A stretch of DNA of 64,000 nucleotides, taken from NCBI RefSeq assembly GCF_014649695.1, contig NZ_BMTN01000009.1, forward strand, positions 1 to 64,000, read 5' to 3'. The DNA is from Streptomyces kurssanovii (GTDB taxonomy: Bacteria > Actinomycetota > Actinomycetes > Streptomycetales > Streptomycetaceae). How positions within the stretch are numbered: position 1 is the first letter of the stretch; each line of letters opens with the position of its first letter. Shown piece by piece: positions 33,201 to 41,694 of this stretch. The notes beneath the pieces were generated by a model. It did no database searches. It worked only from the letters and a program-made list of their open reading frames with translations, and was not told the origin of the DNA. A program made the translations under genes and the position numbers.

Positions 33201-34245
33201 CAACGGTGAGCGAGCCGCGTTCAAGACCCGGGTGGACCAGGTCCTGCTCCATTTCGTGGAGGAGGAGATCGACCATCTCCTGGCCGTGGACGCCGACCTC
33301 GCCGCCGTCGCCGATCAGTTGCGGATCGCCACGAGCCGGGGCAAGCGGCTCCGCGCGTCCTTCTGTTACTGGGGCTGGCGTGCGGCCGGCCAGCCCGACA
33401 GCGACGCCTTGGTACGCGCCGCCGCGGCCATGGAACTGGTGCACGCCGCGGCCGTCGTCCACGACGACCTGATCGACGACAGCCCCCTGCGGCACGGGCT
33501 GCCCACCGCGCACGTCGCCCTGCGCACCGCGGTGGCCGCGAGTCCCCGTCCCAGCGCCGCTGCCAGGTCCCTGGCGATGCTGGTCGGTGATCTGCTGATG
33601 TCGCTGGCCGGGCAGCTGTTCACCGCCTGCGGTCTGCCCGCGGCCTATCTGTCCCGGGCGCGGCCGCTGTGGGCGGTCCTGGCCCGCGATCTGGTGGCGG
33701 GGGAGTGCCTGGAGATCCTGCGTACCGGTACCCGCCCCGACACCGCCGCCTCGTTGAAGGTGATCCGCTACAAGACCGCCAAGTACACCGTCGAGCATCC
33801 GCTCCACATCGGTGGCGCCCTGGGCGGGGCCTCCCAAGACCTTCGGGAAGCGCTCTCCGACTACGGGCTGCCGCTGGGGGAGGCATTCCAGCTCCGCGAC
33901 GACCTCCTCGGACTGTTCGGCGACCCCTGCCGTACGGGGAAGGCCAACGCCGACGACATCGCGGCGCACCGGCCGACCGCGCTGCTGGCGCAGACGTGGC
34001 AGGAAGCCACCACGACAGAACGTGCGGAGCTCGGCAGGCTGTTGGGGAACGGGACCCCGGACGAGGAATCACTCGCGCGGGTGCGGGAGATCATGCACCG
34101 CACTCAGGCGCCCGCCCGCATCGAGGACATGATCAGCGGCCGGGTCCGCGCCGCCCTCGACGCCCTCGAGCAGACCCGTCTGCCGGCCGATGCCGCTCGC
34201 GCGCTGCGCGACCTCGCCCGGGCAGCCACCGTACGCCTGAACTGA
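33193..34245 (+). CDS. Polyprenyl (geranylgeranyl-type) diphosphate synthase
   Basis: A 350-residue all-helical prenyltransferase that condenses isopentenyl diphosphate with an allylic diphosphate. The first aspartate-rich motif is DDLIDD (91-96) preceded by VH, and the second is QLRDDLLGLFGDP (about 233-245), the Streptomyces GGPP-synthase-like form. Position -5 before the first motif is small (Ala-Ala), which usually allows C20 or longer products; exact chain length cannot be read. The ATG at 33193 overlaps the upstream stop; GTG at 33181 is less likely. The next gene, an Lcp/MpaB-type oxygenase, follows after 52 bp. Confidence 0.9.
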   Translation: MSDNGERAAFKTRVDQVLLHFVEEEIDHLLAVDADLAAVADQLRIATSRGKRLRASFCYWGWRAAGQPDSDALVRAAAAMELVHAAAVVHDDLIDDSPLRHGLPTAHVALRTAVAASPRPSAAARSLAMLVGDLLMSLAGQLFTACGLPAAYLSRARPLWAVLARDLVAGECLEILRTGTRPDTAASLKVIRYKTAKYTVEHPLHIGGALGGASQDLREALSDYGLPLGEAFQLRDDLLGLFGDPCRTGKANADDIAAHRPTALLAQTWQEATTTERAELGRLLGNGTPDEESLARVREIMHRTQAPARIEDMISGRVRAALDALEQTRLPADAARALRDLARAATVRLN

Positions 34246-34297
34246 CGATCCACCACCCTGGCCCACATCGCCGCGTCTGGCCCACGGAGGAGCCGTG

Positions 34298-35455
34298 ATG
34301 ACCTACACCGAGCAGTCCCTCGACGCCCTGCGGACGGCAGGCGACGCACTCGCCGACGCGACCGTCGCCACGCTCTTCGAACGGGGCGAGGTCGGCACGT
34401 TCAACACCCTCATGCGCTACGTCTCCACGGCCGGCGCACCGCTGCCGGACGGGCTGCCGGAGGTGGCCCGCGAGTACCTCCACCTGACCGCCGCCCCGCC
34501 GTCCTGGGTCGACTGGGAGGAGATGGAGAGGGCGAGGATGTTCTTCATCGACAACAACGTCCACATCTCCACCGCCCTGTCGTTCGCGGCGATGCCCGCC
34601 TGCTACGTCCTGCCCCACGTCGCACGGCTGCTGTCGGCGACGCACTCGCTGAAGTACCCCTCCAAACGCATGGCGGAGACAGGCCAGTTCACCGTCTACC
34701 TCATGCAGCCGGGTGCCTTCGAGGCCGGCAGCCGCTTCATCCCCGCCGCGCAGAAGGTCCGGCTGCTGCACGCCGCCGTCCGCCACCACCTGCGCCGCGA
34801 GGGCCGCTGGGACACCGAGAACCTCGGCACGCCGATCTGCCAGGAGGACATGATCGGCGGCCAGATGATGTTCTCCATCCAGGTGCTCGACGCCCTGCAC
34901 CGGCTGGGCATCCACATGAGCACGGAGGGGGCGGAGTCGTACTACTACGCATGGCGCGTCGTCGGCGCCATGCTCGGCGTCGACCAACAGCACGCACCGG
35001 GGGATCTCGACCAGGCCCGCCGGTTCTCCGACCTGTACATGACCCGGCACATGGGCCCGAGCGAGGAGGGGGCCCACCTGACCCGCCAGCTCATCGACCT
35101 CTACGAGGAGGTCGTCCCCGGCACCCTCTTCGACCCCGTCGTCGGCGCCCTGATCCGCTACCTCGTCGGCGACACCTGCGCCGACTGGCTCCAGGTGCCC
35201 CGCACTGCCTGGGACACGGCGGTCAAGGCGGCCCCCGCCCTGCTGGGCATCCTCGAATCGATCGAGGACCGCTCGCCCCTCGGCACCTGGGCCCTGGACC
35301 GCCTGGGTCACTTCACCACCCTTCTGGAGCTCAGCTCGCTCACGCGCGGCCGCGTCATGCACTACGCCATCCCGGAGGAACTCAAGAAGGACTACGGCGT
35401 CACCGCCGCGCGCACGGCCCGCTGGACCCCTCCCGCCCCCACGGTCACGACCTGA
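34298..35455 (+). CDS. MpaB/latex-clearing-protein-like haem oxygenase (DUF2236)
   Basis: A 385-residue protein of the DUF2236 family, which includes rubber oxygenase Lcp and fungal MpaB, haem enzymes that oxidatively cleave C=C bonds in isoprenoid chains. RMAETGQF gives Arg124 and Thr128, and KVRLLHAAVRHHL gives His158 and His163. Their spacing (R-4-T, R-34-H, R-39-H) equals that of Arg164, Thr168, His198 and His203 in Lcp as I recall them. ICQEDMIGGQM is also family-typical. There is no signal peptide, unlike secreted Lcp, so an intracellular substrate is expected. GGAGGAG precedes the ATG. It lies directly after a polyprenyl diphosphate synthase gene. Confidence 0.85.
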   Translation: MTYTEQSLDALRTAGDALADATVATLFERGEVGTFNTLMRYVSTAGAPLPDGLPEVAREYLHLTAAPPSWVDWEEMERARMFFIDNNVHISTALSFAAMPACYVLPHVARLLSATHSLKYPSKRMAETGQFTVYLMQPGAFEAGSRFIPAAQKVRLLHAAVRHHLRREGRWDTENLGTPICQEDMIGGQMMFSIQVLDALHRLGIHMSTEGAESYYYAWRVVGAMLGVDQQHAPGDLDQARRFSDLYMTRHMGPSEEGAHLTRQLIDLYEEVVPGTLFDPVVGALIRYLVGDTCADWLQVPRTAWDTAVKAAPALLGILESIEDRSPLGTWALDRLGHFTTLLELSSLTRGRVMHYAIPEELKKDYGVTAARTARWTPPAPTVTT

Positions 35456-35457
35456 GC

Positions 35458-35475
35458 TCCTCGGCCGGCCGAGGA
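35458..35475. terminator. 18-bp perfect palindrome after the oxygenase gene
   Basis: TCCTCGGCCGGCCGAGGA begins three bases after the stop codon. As RNA it can fold into a 7-bp stem with a 4-base loop, making it a candidate terminator or processing site, or a binding site for the promoter of the following gene. Confidence 0.5.
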
Positions 35476-35511
35476 CGGAATGGCGGTCGGCTCGAGGGGT
35501 ACGCGGACAAT

Positions 35512-35868
35512 ATGACCGAAAAGGATGCAACAGGTAGCTCGCGTCAGCAGGCGGAGAACGCCGCGGAAGAGGCGAGGAAGGCCGAGGAGGAACGCGCGGA
35601 GGCGGAACCGTTCAGCTATCCCCACGCCGAGCGCCGCGCCGGAGTCCGGGCCACGCGCCAGGTCAGCCGGGAACAGGCCGACGCCGACAGCGTCCCCGGC
35701 GTTCCGGGCGGCTACGGGACGACGGGCGGTGGCCAGCCCGGCGGCAGCAGCGGCATCGGCCCCGACAGCGAGGGCACGCTCGACCCGGCCGAGTTCTCCG
35801 ACACCATCGGCGCCGGCGAGCCCGACAGCCGTGCCGCCGCCGACCAGGACCGGGAGCGTCGTCGCTGA
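35512..35868 (+). CDS. Hypothetical charged, disordered protein
   Basis: A 118-residue protein with a Glu/Ala/Lys/Arg-rich helical N-terminal half (QQAENAAEEARKAEEERAEA) and a Gly/Ser/Asp-rich C-terminal half. No hydrophobic core or family is apparent. The ribosome site is weak. Small charged proteins of this kind occur repeatedly in this window (44744-44944, 47818-48045) beside stress-type genes. Confidence 0.6.
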   Translation: MTEKDATGSSRQQAENAAEEARKAEEERAEAEPFSYPHAERRAGVRATRQVSREQADADSVPGVPGGYGTTGGGQPGGSSGIGPDSEGTLDPAEFSDTIGAGEPDSRAAADQDRERRR

Positions 35869-36005
35869 CGGAGCCCGTCCACGCCGCACAGCGGCGACGA
35901 GGAGAGCAGGACCGCGTCCCGCGGTGATCGAGCACGACGTCCCGTGCCGCCGGCGGCGACACGGGTACGCGTACGCGGCCGGGGGACGGGCACGAAGGAG
36001 CAACT

Positions 36006-37145
36006 ATGAAGCTGTCATTCCTGGAACCACTCTTCGACCGTCCCGGCCCCTGGGCAACGGTGTATTTCGGCCCCGCCCAGAACGACGAATCGGCGGCGAA
36101 GCAGCGTGAGCTGGCCGTGGACGAGTGCTGTCGCACCCTGGAGCAGGAGGGCGCCGACGAAGCGACCGTCAGCGCGGTACGCGACGCCCTGACGGACGTG
36201 CGCCCGTCCGACGACCCCTCGGGCCGGGTGGTCTTCGCCACCGGCGGCGAGGTCGTGCTCAGCCACCGTCTGTCGCGGCCCCCGCAGCAGCAGATCGCCT
36301 GCTGGGCCCCGCTGCCGCGGATCACGCCCCTCGTGGAGCTGGCCGGCCAGGATCCCGCGTGTCTCGTGGCGTACATCGACAGGACCGGCGCCGACTTCGA
36401 GCTCCGCGGCGCGGCACGCCCGCAGGACGCCGGGCAGGTCCAGGGCCAGGACCATCCGGTGCACCGCACCGGTTCCGCCGACTGGTCCGAACGGCACTTC
36501 CAGCTCAAGGTGGAGAACACCTGGGACCAGAACGCGGAAGAGATCGCCGAGGCCCTCGCCGACGCCTTCGAGGAGTCCGGCGCCGACCTGGTCGTGCTCG
36601 CCGGTGACCCACGGGAACGGTCGGCCGTCCATGAGCGGCTCCCCGAAGCGGTCCGCCAGGTCACGCTCGCCACCGAACACGGCGGCCGCGCCGCCGGCTC
36701 AGAGTCCCTTCCCTTGGAGCGGGACATCCAGCACGCCCGGCGGGAACACGTCCGCCGTCGCATCGACGAGGCACTCGAGCGTTTCCGCGCCGGACGCGTG
36801 GGCGCAGAGCGGCCGACGGACGCGGTGGAAGGGGTTCCCGCCCTGGTGGAGGCGGCCCGGGAGCACCGGATGGAGACCTTGCTCATCGTGCCCGACGGCC
36901 CGGACGCCCACCGGGAGGTCTGGGTGGGCGGCGGCGCCGATCAGCTCGCCCTGCGCCGGACGGACGCTCAGGCGCTCGGAGAGGGTGAGCCGATCTCCGC
37001 ACGCGCCGACGACGCGCTGCTCCGCTCGGCGGCGGTGACCGCCGCCGAGGTACTGGTGGTGCCTCCTGACGAGGCCGCCGACGACATCCCGGCCGGCGGG
37101 CTCGGAGCACTGCTCCGCTGGACGTACGAGCCGGCCCCCGCCTGA
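36006..37145 (+). CDS. Bacterial eRF1-like (baeRF2/Vms1-type) protein
   Basis: A 379-residue protein resembling the actinobacterial Rv2629/baeRF2 group, structurally related to eukaryotic release factor 1 and Vms1 peptidyl-tRNA hydrolase. It opens LSFLEPLFDRPGPWATVYF and has CLVAYIDRTGADFEL and VVLAGDPRERSAVHERLPE in the middle domain and ALLRSAAVTAAEVLVVP near the end. Family members are thought to act on ribosomes or tRNA under stress; the reaction is not established. ACGAAGGAG lies just before the ATG. It is convergent with the GT2 gene. Confidence 0.75.
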   Translation: MKLSFLEPLFDRPGPWATVYFGPAQNDESAAKQRELAVDECCRTLEQEGADEATVSAVRDALTDVRPSDDPSGRVVFATGGEVVLSHRLSRPPQQQIACWAPLPRITPLVELAGQDPACLVAYIDRTGADFELRGAARPQDAGQVQGQDHPVHRTGSADWSERHFQLKVENTWDQNAEEIAEALADAFEESGADLVVLAGDPRERSAVHERLPEAVRQVTLATEHGGRAAGSESLPLERDIQHARREHVRRRIDEALERFRAGRVGAERPTDAVEGVPALVEAAREHRMETLLIVPDGPDAHREVWVGGGADQLALRRTDAQALGEGEPISARADDALLRSAAVTAAEVLVVPPDEAADDIPAGGLGALLRWTYEPAPA

Positions 37146-37158
37146 CACCCGCGACACG

Positions 37159-37175
37159 TCCGCCGAGAAGGCGGA
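37159..37175. terminator. Short hairpin between convergent genes
   Basis: TCCGCC (37159-37164) and GGCGGA (37170-37175) with a GAGAA loop, between the convergent eRF1-like gene (ends 37145) and the glycosyltransferase gene (ends 37193). Confidence 0.5.
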
Positions 37176-37192
37176 AGGTCACGCGGCCGGGC

Positions 37193-38119
37193 TCATCCCG
37201 GCGACCGTGCGGCAGGTCGCACGGCCGGCCCCACGGGTCCGGCCGCCGCGGCGGCTCCCTCCAGGTCGAGTCGGCGGGCTGCCGACTCCACAGCGGGCGG
37301 CAGCAGCCTGCGCCCACGCAGCGCCATGGGCAGCCTGCGCAGGACCTGGCGCAGCGCCTCCCTGGCAGGCGGGTCCGACTTCGCCTCTGCCGCGAGTGCG
37401 CCGGTGCGGCGGAGCGCGACGGGCAGCGGGCGTCGTAGCCATGCCGTCAGTGCCGCGTTGCGGAGCATGACCGCGCTGCGGCCGTTGCGCGGCCCACCCG
37501 TCGGGCAGTGGACGGCGACCACGTCCGGACAGTGGCACACGCCCCAGCCGCGCGCCGCGAGATCGTAGGCGAGCAGGGTCTCCTCGCCGCCGAAGAACAG
37601 CACCGGGTGATAGCCCCCCGCCTGGAGGAACGCCGACCGCCTGGCCACCGCGGCGCAGGCCAGGAAGCCCAGCACCTGCGGCCCCGGCAGATCGGGGACC
37701 ATGCCCAGGGGGGACTTGGCGAGCACGCTGTTCAAGGGGTCGTCCACCGCTTCGGGACCCACGGTGGTACGCGCCGCCAGCAGTCCCAGCCGGGGATGCC
37801 CGTCGAAGAGAAGTTCGGCGGCCGTGAGCGCCCCCGGCTCCCACCACGAGTCGTCGTCGCTGAAGGCCACGTACGGCGTACGGGCGTGACGGACGCCGAG
37901 GTTACGGCCGACGGCCCCGAGATTCCGGCCGGGCGTCAGCAGCGTGACCTCCGAGTACTGCCGGGCGACGGCTTCCGCGGTCGCGTCGGTCGACGCGTTG
38001 TCGACGACGATCACCGGAGGCCTTTCCGGCAGCTCCGTGAGCTTGCTGAGAGTGTGCAGCAGCTGCTCGCGGCGGTTGCGGCTGATCACGACGACGGTGG
38101 TACGGGAGTCAGTGGCCAT
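37193..38119 (-). CDS. GT2 family glycosyltransferase (copy A)
   Basis: A 308-residue GT-A fold glycosyltransferase. VVVISRNRREQLLHTL starts the nucleotide-sugar-binding domain, VIVVDNASTD and YVAFSDDDSWWEPG (the DxD metal site, about residue 90) follow, and FFGGEETLLAYDLA is the acceptor-side motif. The C-terminal 25 residues are Ala/Pro-rich. No membrane segment. It is clearly paralogous to the gene at 39723-40619. Acceptor and sugar are unknown. Confidence 0.88.
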   Translation of the reverse strand: MATDSRTTVVVISRNRREQLLHTLSKLTELPERPPVIVVDNASTDATAEAVARQYSEVTLLTPGRNLGAVGRNLGVRHARTPYVAFSDDDSWWEPGALTAAELLFDGHPRLGLLAARTTVGPEAVDDPLNSVLAKSPLGMVPDLPGPQVLGFLACAAVARRSAFLQAGGYHPVLFFGGEETLLAYDLAARGWGVCHCPDVVAVHCPTGGPRNGRSAVMLRNAALTAWLRRPLPVALRRTGALAAEAKSDPPAREALRQVLRRLPMALRGRRLLPPAVESAARRLDLEGAAAAAGPVGPAVRPAARSPG

Positions 38120-38461
38120 GGCGCGGACGTCTCTCCAGCGGTCGTCAGCTGTCCCGACGGTGAAGGGTCATCAAGTTCCCTTGAGTCATCACACCATGCA
38201 TGTCCAGCCGTTTCCGGGGCAAAAGTAGCGAACGGTAGTGCTGGGCCTGGTCGGGCAGGTGCCCGCGGACGAGGCGGGCGCGTCACCGGGCCGGTCGGCG
38301 GCTGTCGGATCGAGTCCGTGTTCGGATTCGGACGGGTACCCGCCTCCCCTGGATCGCTCTGGATTGCGGCGACAGGGGACCGGGCGTCTCATGGGCGGAA
38401 GCCGCTGTCCACGTCTTCGACCCGGTGGGCGCGGCCTGCCTTGAGTCGGCCGGGAGGCGGT

Positions 38462-38875
38462 GTGTCAGGACGGTGGTGGTGCGGCCGGGCGGTCGCCGTG
38501 GCAGCGCTCGTCTTCGCGGTGAGCGCCTGCGGCTCGCTCGACGAGCGGCGCGACGACGTCACCGCGCAGGTGACCGTTTTCGAACAGGCATTGGGCGGCG
38601 AACAGTTCGCGCGCATGTGCGCCGCGCTCGCGCCGGAGACGCTGGAAGAGCTGGAGCAGTCGGCCAAGAGCGGCTGCGAGCAAGCGATCGGCGAAGCGGA
38701 CCTGACAGAGGCGGGCGCGGTGCGGCGCGTGGACGTGTACGGCGAGCAGGCCCGGGTCGTACTCGACAAGGACACGGTGTTCCTCTCCCACTTCCCGACC
38801 GGCTGGAAGGTCACCGCGGCCGGATGCACACCTCGTGAAGGCCGGCCGTACCAGTGCGAACTCAAGGGCGGGTGA
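38462..38875 (+). CDS. Small lipoprotein, unknown function
   Basis: A 137-residue protein with a short signal peptide ending in lipobox VSACG (Cys near residue 22). The mature part has two conserved-looking Cys (ARMCAALAP and KSGCEQAI) and ends TAAGCTPREGRPYQCELKGG, so disulphides are likely outside the membrane. The GTG at 38462 has GGGAGG four bases upstream; the frame is open much further but gives no sensible protein. The next two genes follow at 8 bp and with overlap. The 341 bp upstream (38120-38461) is spacer with no feature I can name. Confidence 0.75.
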   Translation: MSGRWWCGRAVAVAALVFAVSACGSLDERRDDVTAQVTVFEQALGGEQFARMCAALAPETLEELEQSAKSGCEQAIGEADLTEAGAVRRVDVYGEQARVVLDKDTVFLSHFPTGWKVTAAGCTPREGRPYQCELKGG

Positions 38876-38883
38876 ATGAGCCG

Positions 38884-38967
38884 ATGAGAACGATTTTCGT
38901 CGGAACCCTGGTGCTGATCGCCGCCGGTCTCGCCTACTTCATGGCGTTGGGGCTGATGCACCGATGA
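38884..38967 (+). CDS. 27-residue single-span membrane peptide
   Basis: ATG at 38884 encodes a 27-residue peptide, nearly all hydrophobic (TIFVGTLVLIAAGLAYFMAL) and ending LMHR. It starts 8 bp after the lipoprotein stop, and its stop overlaps the DUF6766 start (ATGA), so it is tightly placed in the operon and translationally coupled. No ribosome site of note. Because the spacing on both sides is exactly operon-like and the composition is a clean transmembrane helix, I think it is a real small protein, possibly a subunit of the DUF6766 membrane protein. Confidence 0.6.
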   Translation: MRTIFVGTLVLIAAGLAYFMALGLMHR

Positions 38968-39689
38968 GCTCCGTGTCCACGGCCGGTGAGGGCACCGCAC
39001 AGCCCCGGCATCCCGTATGGCGGTTCCTTTACCACAACAGCCTCGGCCTGGCCTTCCTCGTCGCGTTCCTGCTCGCCCTGGCAGGGCAGGCGGTGGCGGG
39101 ACACGCGGAGTTCAACAATCAGCTGGTCGCCGACGGCCTTTCGCCCGTCAGCTTCGGCGCCTATCTGGCTTCCTCCGATTTCGCGGTCGATGTCACCGAG
39201 AACTGGCAGTCCGAGTACCTCCAGTTCTTCCTCTACATCTTCGGCACCGTCTGGCTGCTGCAACGCGGTTCACCCGAGTCCAAGGAACTGCACAAGGCGG
39301 GCATCGAGTCGGACGAGGACCAGATGGTCGGCGAGCACGCCAGGGAGGACTCGCCCCGCTGGGCCACGGTGAGGGGCTGGCGGGGAACGCTCTACTCACG
39401 CTCCCTCGGCCTCGTCATGGGCGCCATCTTCCTGCTGTCGTGGCTGGTCCAGTCCGTCGCCGGTGTCGCCTCCTACAACGAACAGCAGCTGCGCGGCCTT
39501 CAGGCCCCGACCAGCTGGCCCGACTATCTCTCCTCCGCGGACTTCTGGAGCCGGACACTCCAGAACTGGCAGTCCGAACTCCTGGCCATCGGCTCCATGG
39601 CCATCCTCGCGGTCTACCTGAGGCAACGAGGATCGCCGGAGTCCAAGCCCGTGGGCGCGTCGCACACCGCGACCGGTGTCGAAGGCTGA
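38964..39689 (+). CDS. DUF6766 family membrane protein with internal duplication
   Basis: A 241-residue membrane protein. It is built from two similar halves (about 18-115 and 130-235). Each has a hydrophobic helix after SLGL, an AG-containing segment, a (E/Q)NWQSE motif, a second hydrophobic helix and QRGSPESK. Thus four membrane helices in a two-fold repeat. Function unknown; the family is common in actinobacteria. Its start overlaps the 27-residue peptide stop. Confidence 0.8.
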   Translation: MSSVSTAGEGTAQPRHPVWRFLYHNSLGLAFLVAFLLALAGQAVAGHAEFNNQLVADGLSPVSFGAYLASSDFAVDVTENWQSEYLQFFLYIFGTVWLLQRGSPESKELHKAGIESDEDQMVGEHAREDSPRWATVRGWRGTLYSRSLGLVMGAIFLLSWLVQSVAGVASYNEQQLRGLQAPTSWPDYLSSADFWSRTLQNWQSELLAIGSMAILAVYLRQRGSPESKPVGASHTATGVEG

Positions 39690-39722
39690 ACCTCCCGCTC
39701 CGCGCGGGTACCAGGCCCTTCG

Positions 39723-40619
39723 TCAGCCGACGTACCGGCGGGCGGCGGAGTGCCGCTGTGAGTCCTCCAGCAGTGACAGGCGCCTTTCGACGGCCGGTGG
39801 TACGACCTTCCGTTCGCGTACGACCCAGTGAAGTCCGGCGAGGGCGGCGCCGAACGCACGCAGCGACGTGCGGTCGTGCGGAACGGTACGGGCGAGGTGC
39901 AGCGTCCGGCGGGCCGCCGGGGCGACCGGACGGCGCAGCCAGCAGAACCAGAGCGTGTTGCGCAGGCCGTCGACGCGCCGCCCGGTGGCGTCGCGTGCCG
40001 CGGACGGTGCGTGGTGGACCGTCATGGCCTCGTCGTAGGTCAGCCACCAGCCGAGCGTGGCCAGGTCCGTGGCGAGCAGCTCCTCCTCGCCGCCCAGCCA
40101 CAACCGCTCGCTGAATCCGCCGGCCGCGGCGAACGCCTCGACGCGCAGCACCGACGCTCCCGCGAGGAACGAGCCGAGGGCGGGCCCCGGCAGCCACGCC
40201 GGTCCCCGGAGCGGCGAGTCCCGCAGCTCGGCGACGATCGGGTCCTCCCTGCCGCCCGGCTCGACGACGATCCGGGCGGTGACCACCGCCAGCCGCTCAT
40301 GGCGGTCCAGGAGGTCCCCGGCGCGCGACAGCGATCCCGGCTCCCACCAGCAGTCGTCGTCACAGAAGGCGACGTACGGGGTACGTACGTGCCGCACGGC
40401 GAGATTGCGTCCCACCGCACCGAGGTTCGAGCCAGGCGTGAGCAGCCGCACGTCGGGATGCAGCCGGCGTACCGCTTCCGCGGTGCCGTCGGTCGAGGCG
40501 TTGTCGGTCACGATCACCGGCGGCCGCTCGGGCAGACGCGCCAGTTCACCGAGCGTGCGCAGCAACTCCTGGCGACGGTTGTGAGTGATGACGACGACAG
40601 TGATGCGCGGATCGCTCAT
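39723..40619 (-). CDS. GT2 family glycosyltransferase (copy B)
   Basis: A 298-residue paralogue of the glycosyltransferase at 37193-38119. Shared blocks include [38 protein letters not shown] and DDDxWWEPG (metal site), [12 protein letters not shown] and the C-terminal [12 protein letters not shown]. It diverges more in the acceptor half (residues 110-200), suggesting a different acceptor. The two copies lie in the same orientation on either side of the lipoprotein/DUF6766 operon. Confidence 0.88.
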   Translation of the reverse strand: MSDPRITVVVITHNRRQELLRTLGELARLPERPPVIVTDNASTDGTAEAVRRLHPDVRLLTPGSNLGAVGRNLAVRHVRTPYVAFCDDDCWWEPGSLSRAGDLLDRHERLAVVTARIVVEPGGREDPIVAELRDSPLRGPAWLPGPALGSFLAGASVLRVEAFAAAGGFSERLWLGGEEELLATDLATLGWWLTYDEAMTVHHAPSAARDATGRRVDGLRNTLWFCWLRRPVAPAARRTLHLARTVPHDRTSLRAFGAALAGLHWVVRERKVVPPAVERRLSLLEDSQRHSAARRYVG

Positions 40620-40679
40620 CTCAGGGCTCCCCCTGCGGACGACGGGGCCGGAGCAGCGTTCCGTCCCGGACCGGTGCGG

Positions 40680-41549
40680 TCATGGCCGTGCGCCCGCGCC
40701 GGCTGCGGGCTGCCGGACGACGGGGCGCTCGCCCGGTACGAAGACGGCGCGGCCGCCTCGCTCGCAGTGGACGATCCGTTCACCGAGGCCCCGCTCCTCG
40801 GCCGCGTGGAGGAAGTCGGCCAGCGGCGACGTCATCACCGTGTACTCCTCGTAGTGGACTGGCAGCAGCCAGCGCGGACGCAGCCGGTCGGCCAGCTCCG
40901 CTCCCTGTGCGCCGTCCATGGTGACGAGGAATCCGCCCGGCAGGCGGGTGCCGCCGAGGTGCAGCACCGCGAGGTCCATGTCCGGGTAGCGGCGCCCGAT
41001 GGCGTCGATGCCGTCGAACAGCAGCGTGTCGCCCGAGATGTAGAGCCGCAGGTGTGCCGGGCCCCGCGGCGGGCCGAACTCCAGCAGGCTTCCCATCACC
41101 GGCGGCAGCAGGGCCCGCAGGGCGCCGCCGGCGTGCCGGCCGGGCAGGGCCGTCACGGACACTTTGCCGTCCGCGCCGACGAGGGTGTGGCTCTGCCACG
41201 GCCGGAGCCCGTCGGCGCGGCGGAAGCCGTGAAGGCGGCGGAGGCGGCGCGAGGCGTGCGGCGTCGTGATGACGGGCAGCGACCGGTCCAGGTGGTTGCG
41301 GGCCACGCGGTCCCAGTGATCGCCGTGCAGATGCGAGAGCACGATCGCCGTCAGGTCCCGAGGCAGCTCCCCGACGCCGATCGAGGGTTCGGTGAGACGG
41401 CGGCTGACGAGTCCGTGACCGAGGTACGCGTGCTGTCCGCGGTGCAGGAAGTTCGGATCCGTCAGCAGGGACAGGTCGCCGTAGCGGATGAGGGTCGTGG
41501 CGTTGCCGATGAAGTCGATGCTGACCGGCGGGCCCGGGGCGGCGGACAT
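40680..41549 (-). CDS. Metallo-beta-lactamase-fold hydrolase
   Basis: A 289-residue UlaG/NAPE-PLD-like MBL-fold protein. It has SIDFIGNATTLIRYGDLSLLTDPNF at the start, the metal motif SHLHGDHWD, a later His in LPGRHAGG, ISGDTLLFDGID and LLPVHYEEYT. GGAGACC precedes the ATG at 41549. A phospholipase- or lactonase-like reaction is likely; the substrate is unknown. The final 20 residues are Ala/Arg/Pro-rich. Confidence 0.87.
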   Translation of the reverse strand: MSAAPGPPVSIDFIGNATTLIRYGDLSLLTDPNFLHRGQHAYLGHGLVSRRLTEPSIGVGELPRDLTAIVLSHLHGDHWDRVARNHLDRSLPVITTPHASRRLRRLHGFRRADGLRPWQSHTLVGADGKVSVTALPGRHAGGALRALLPPVMGSLLEFGPPRGPAHLRLYISGDTLLFDGIDAIGRRYPDMDLAVLHLGGTRLPGGFLVTMDGAQGAELADRLRPRWLLPVHYEEYTVMTSPLADFLHAAEERGLGERIVHCERGGRAVFVPGERPVVRQPAAGAGARP

Positions 41550-41694
41550 ACGGTCTCCTTCGGCCCGGTCAGCCCAAAGGCTCCGGGCGTTCGATGCGTC
41601 CGTGCCGCCCGGGTGCCCCCGCCGTTGCGAGGTGAACCTCGGGTCCGGGTGAGCCGGTGCGCCGGACGGTTCCGACCGCCGGCGGCCGTCGCTG

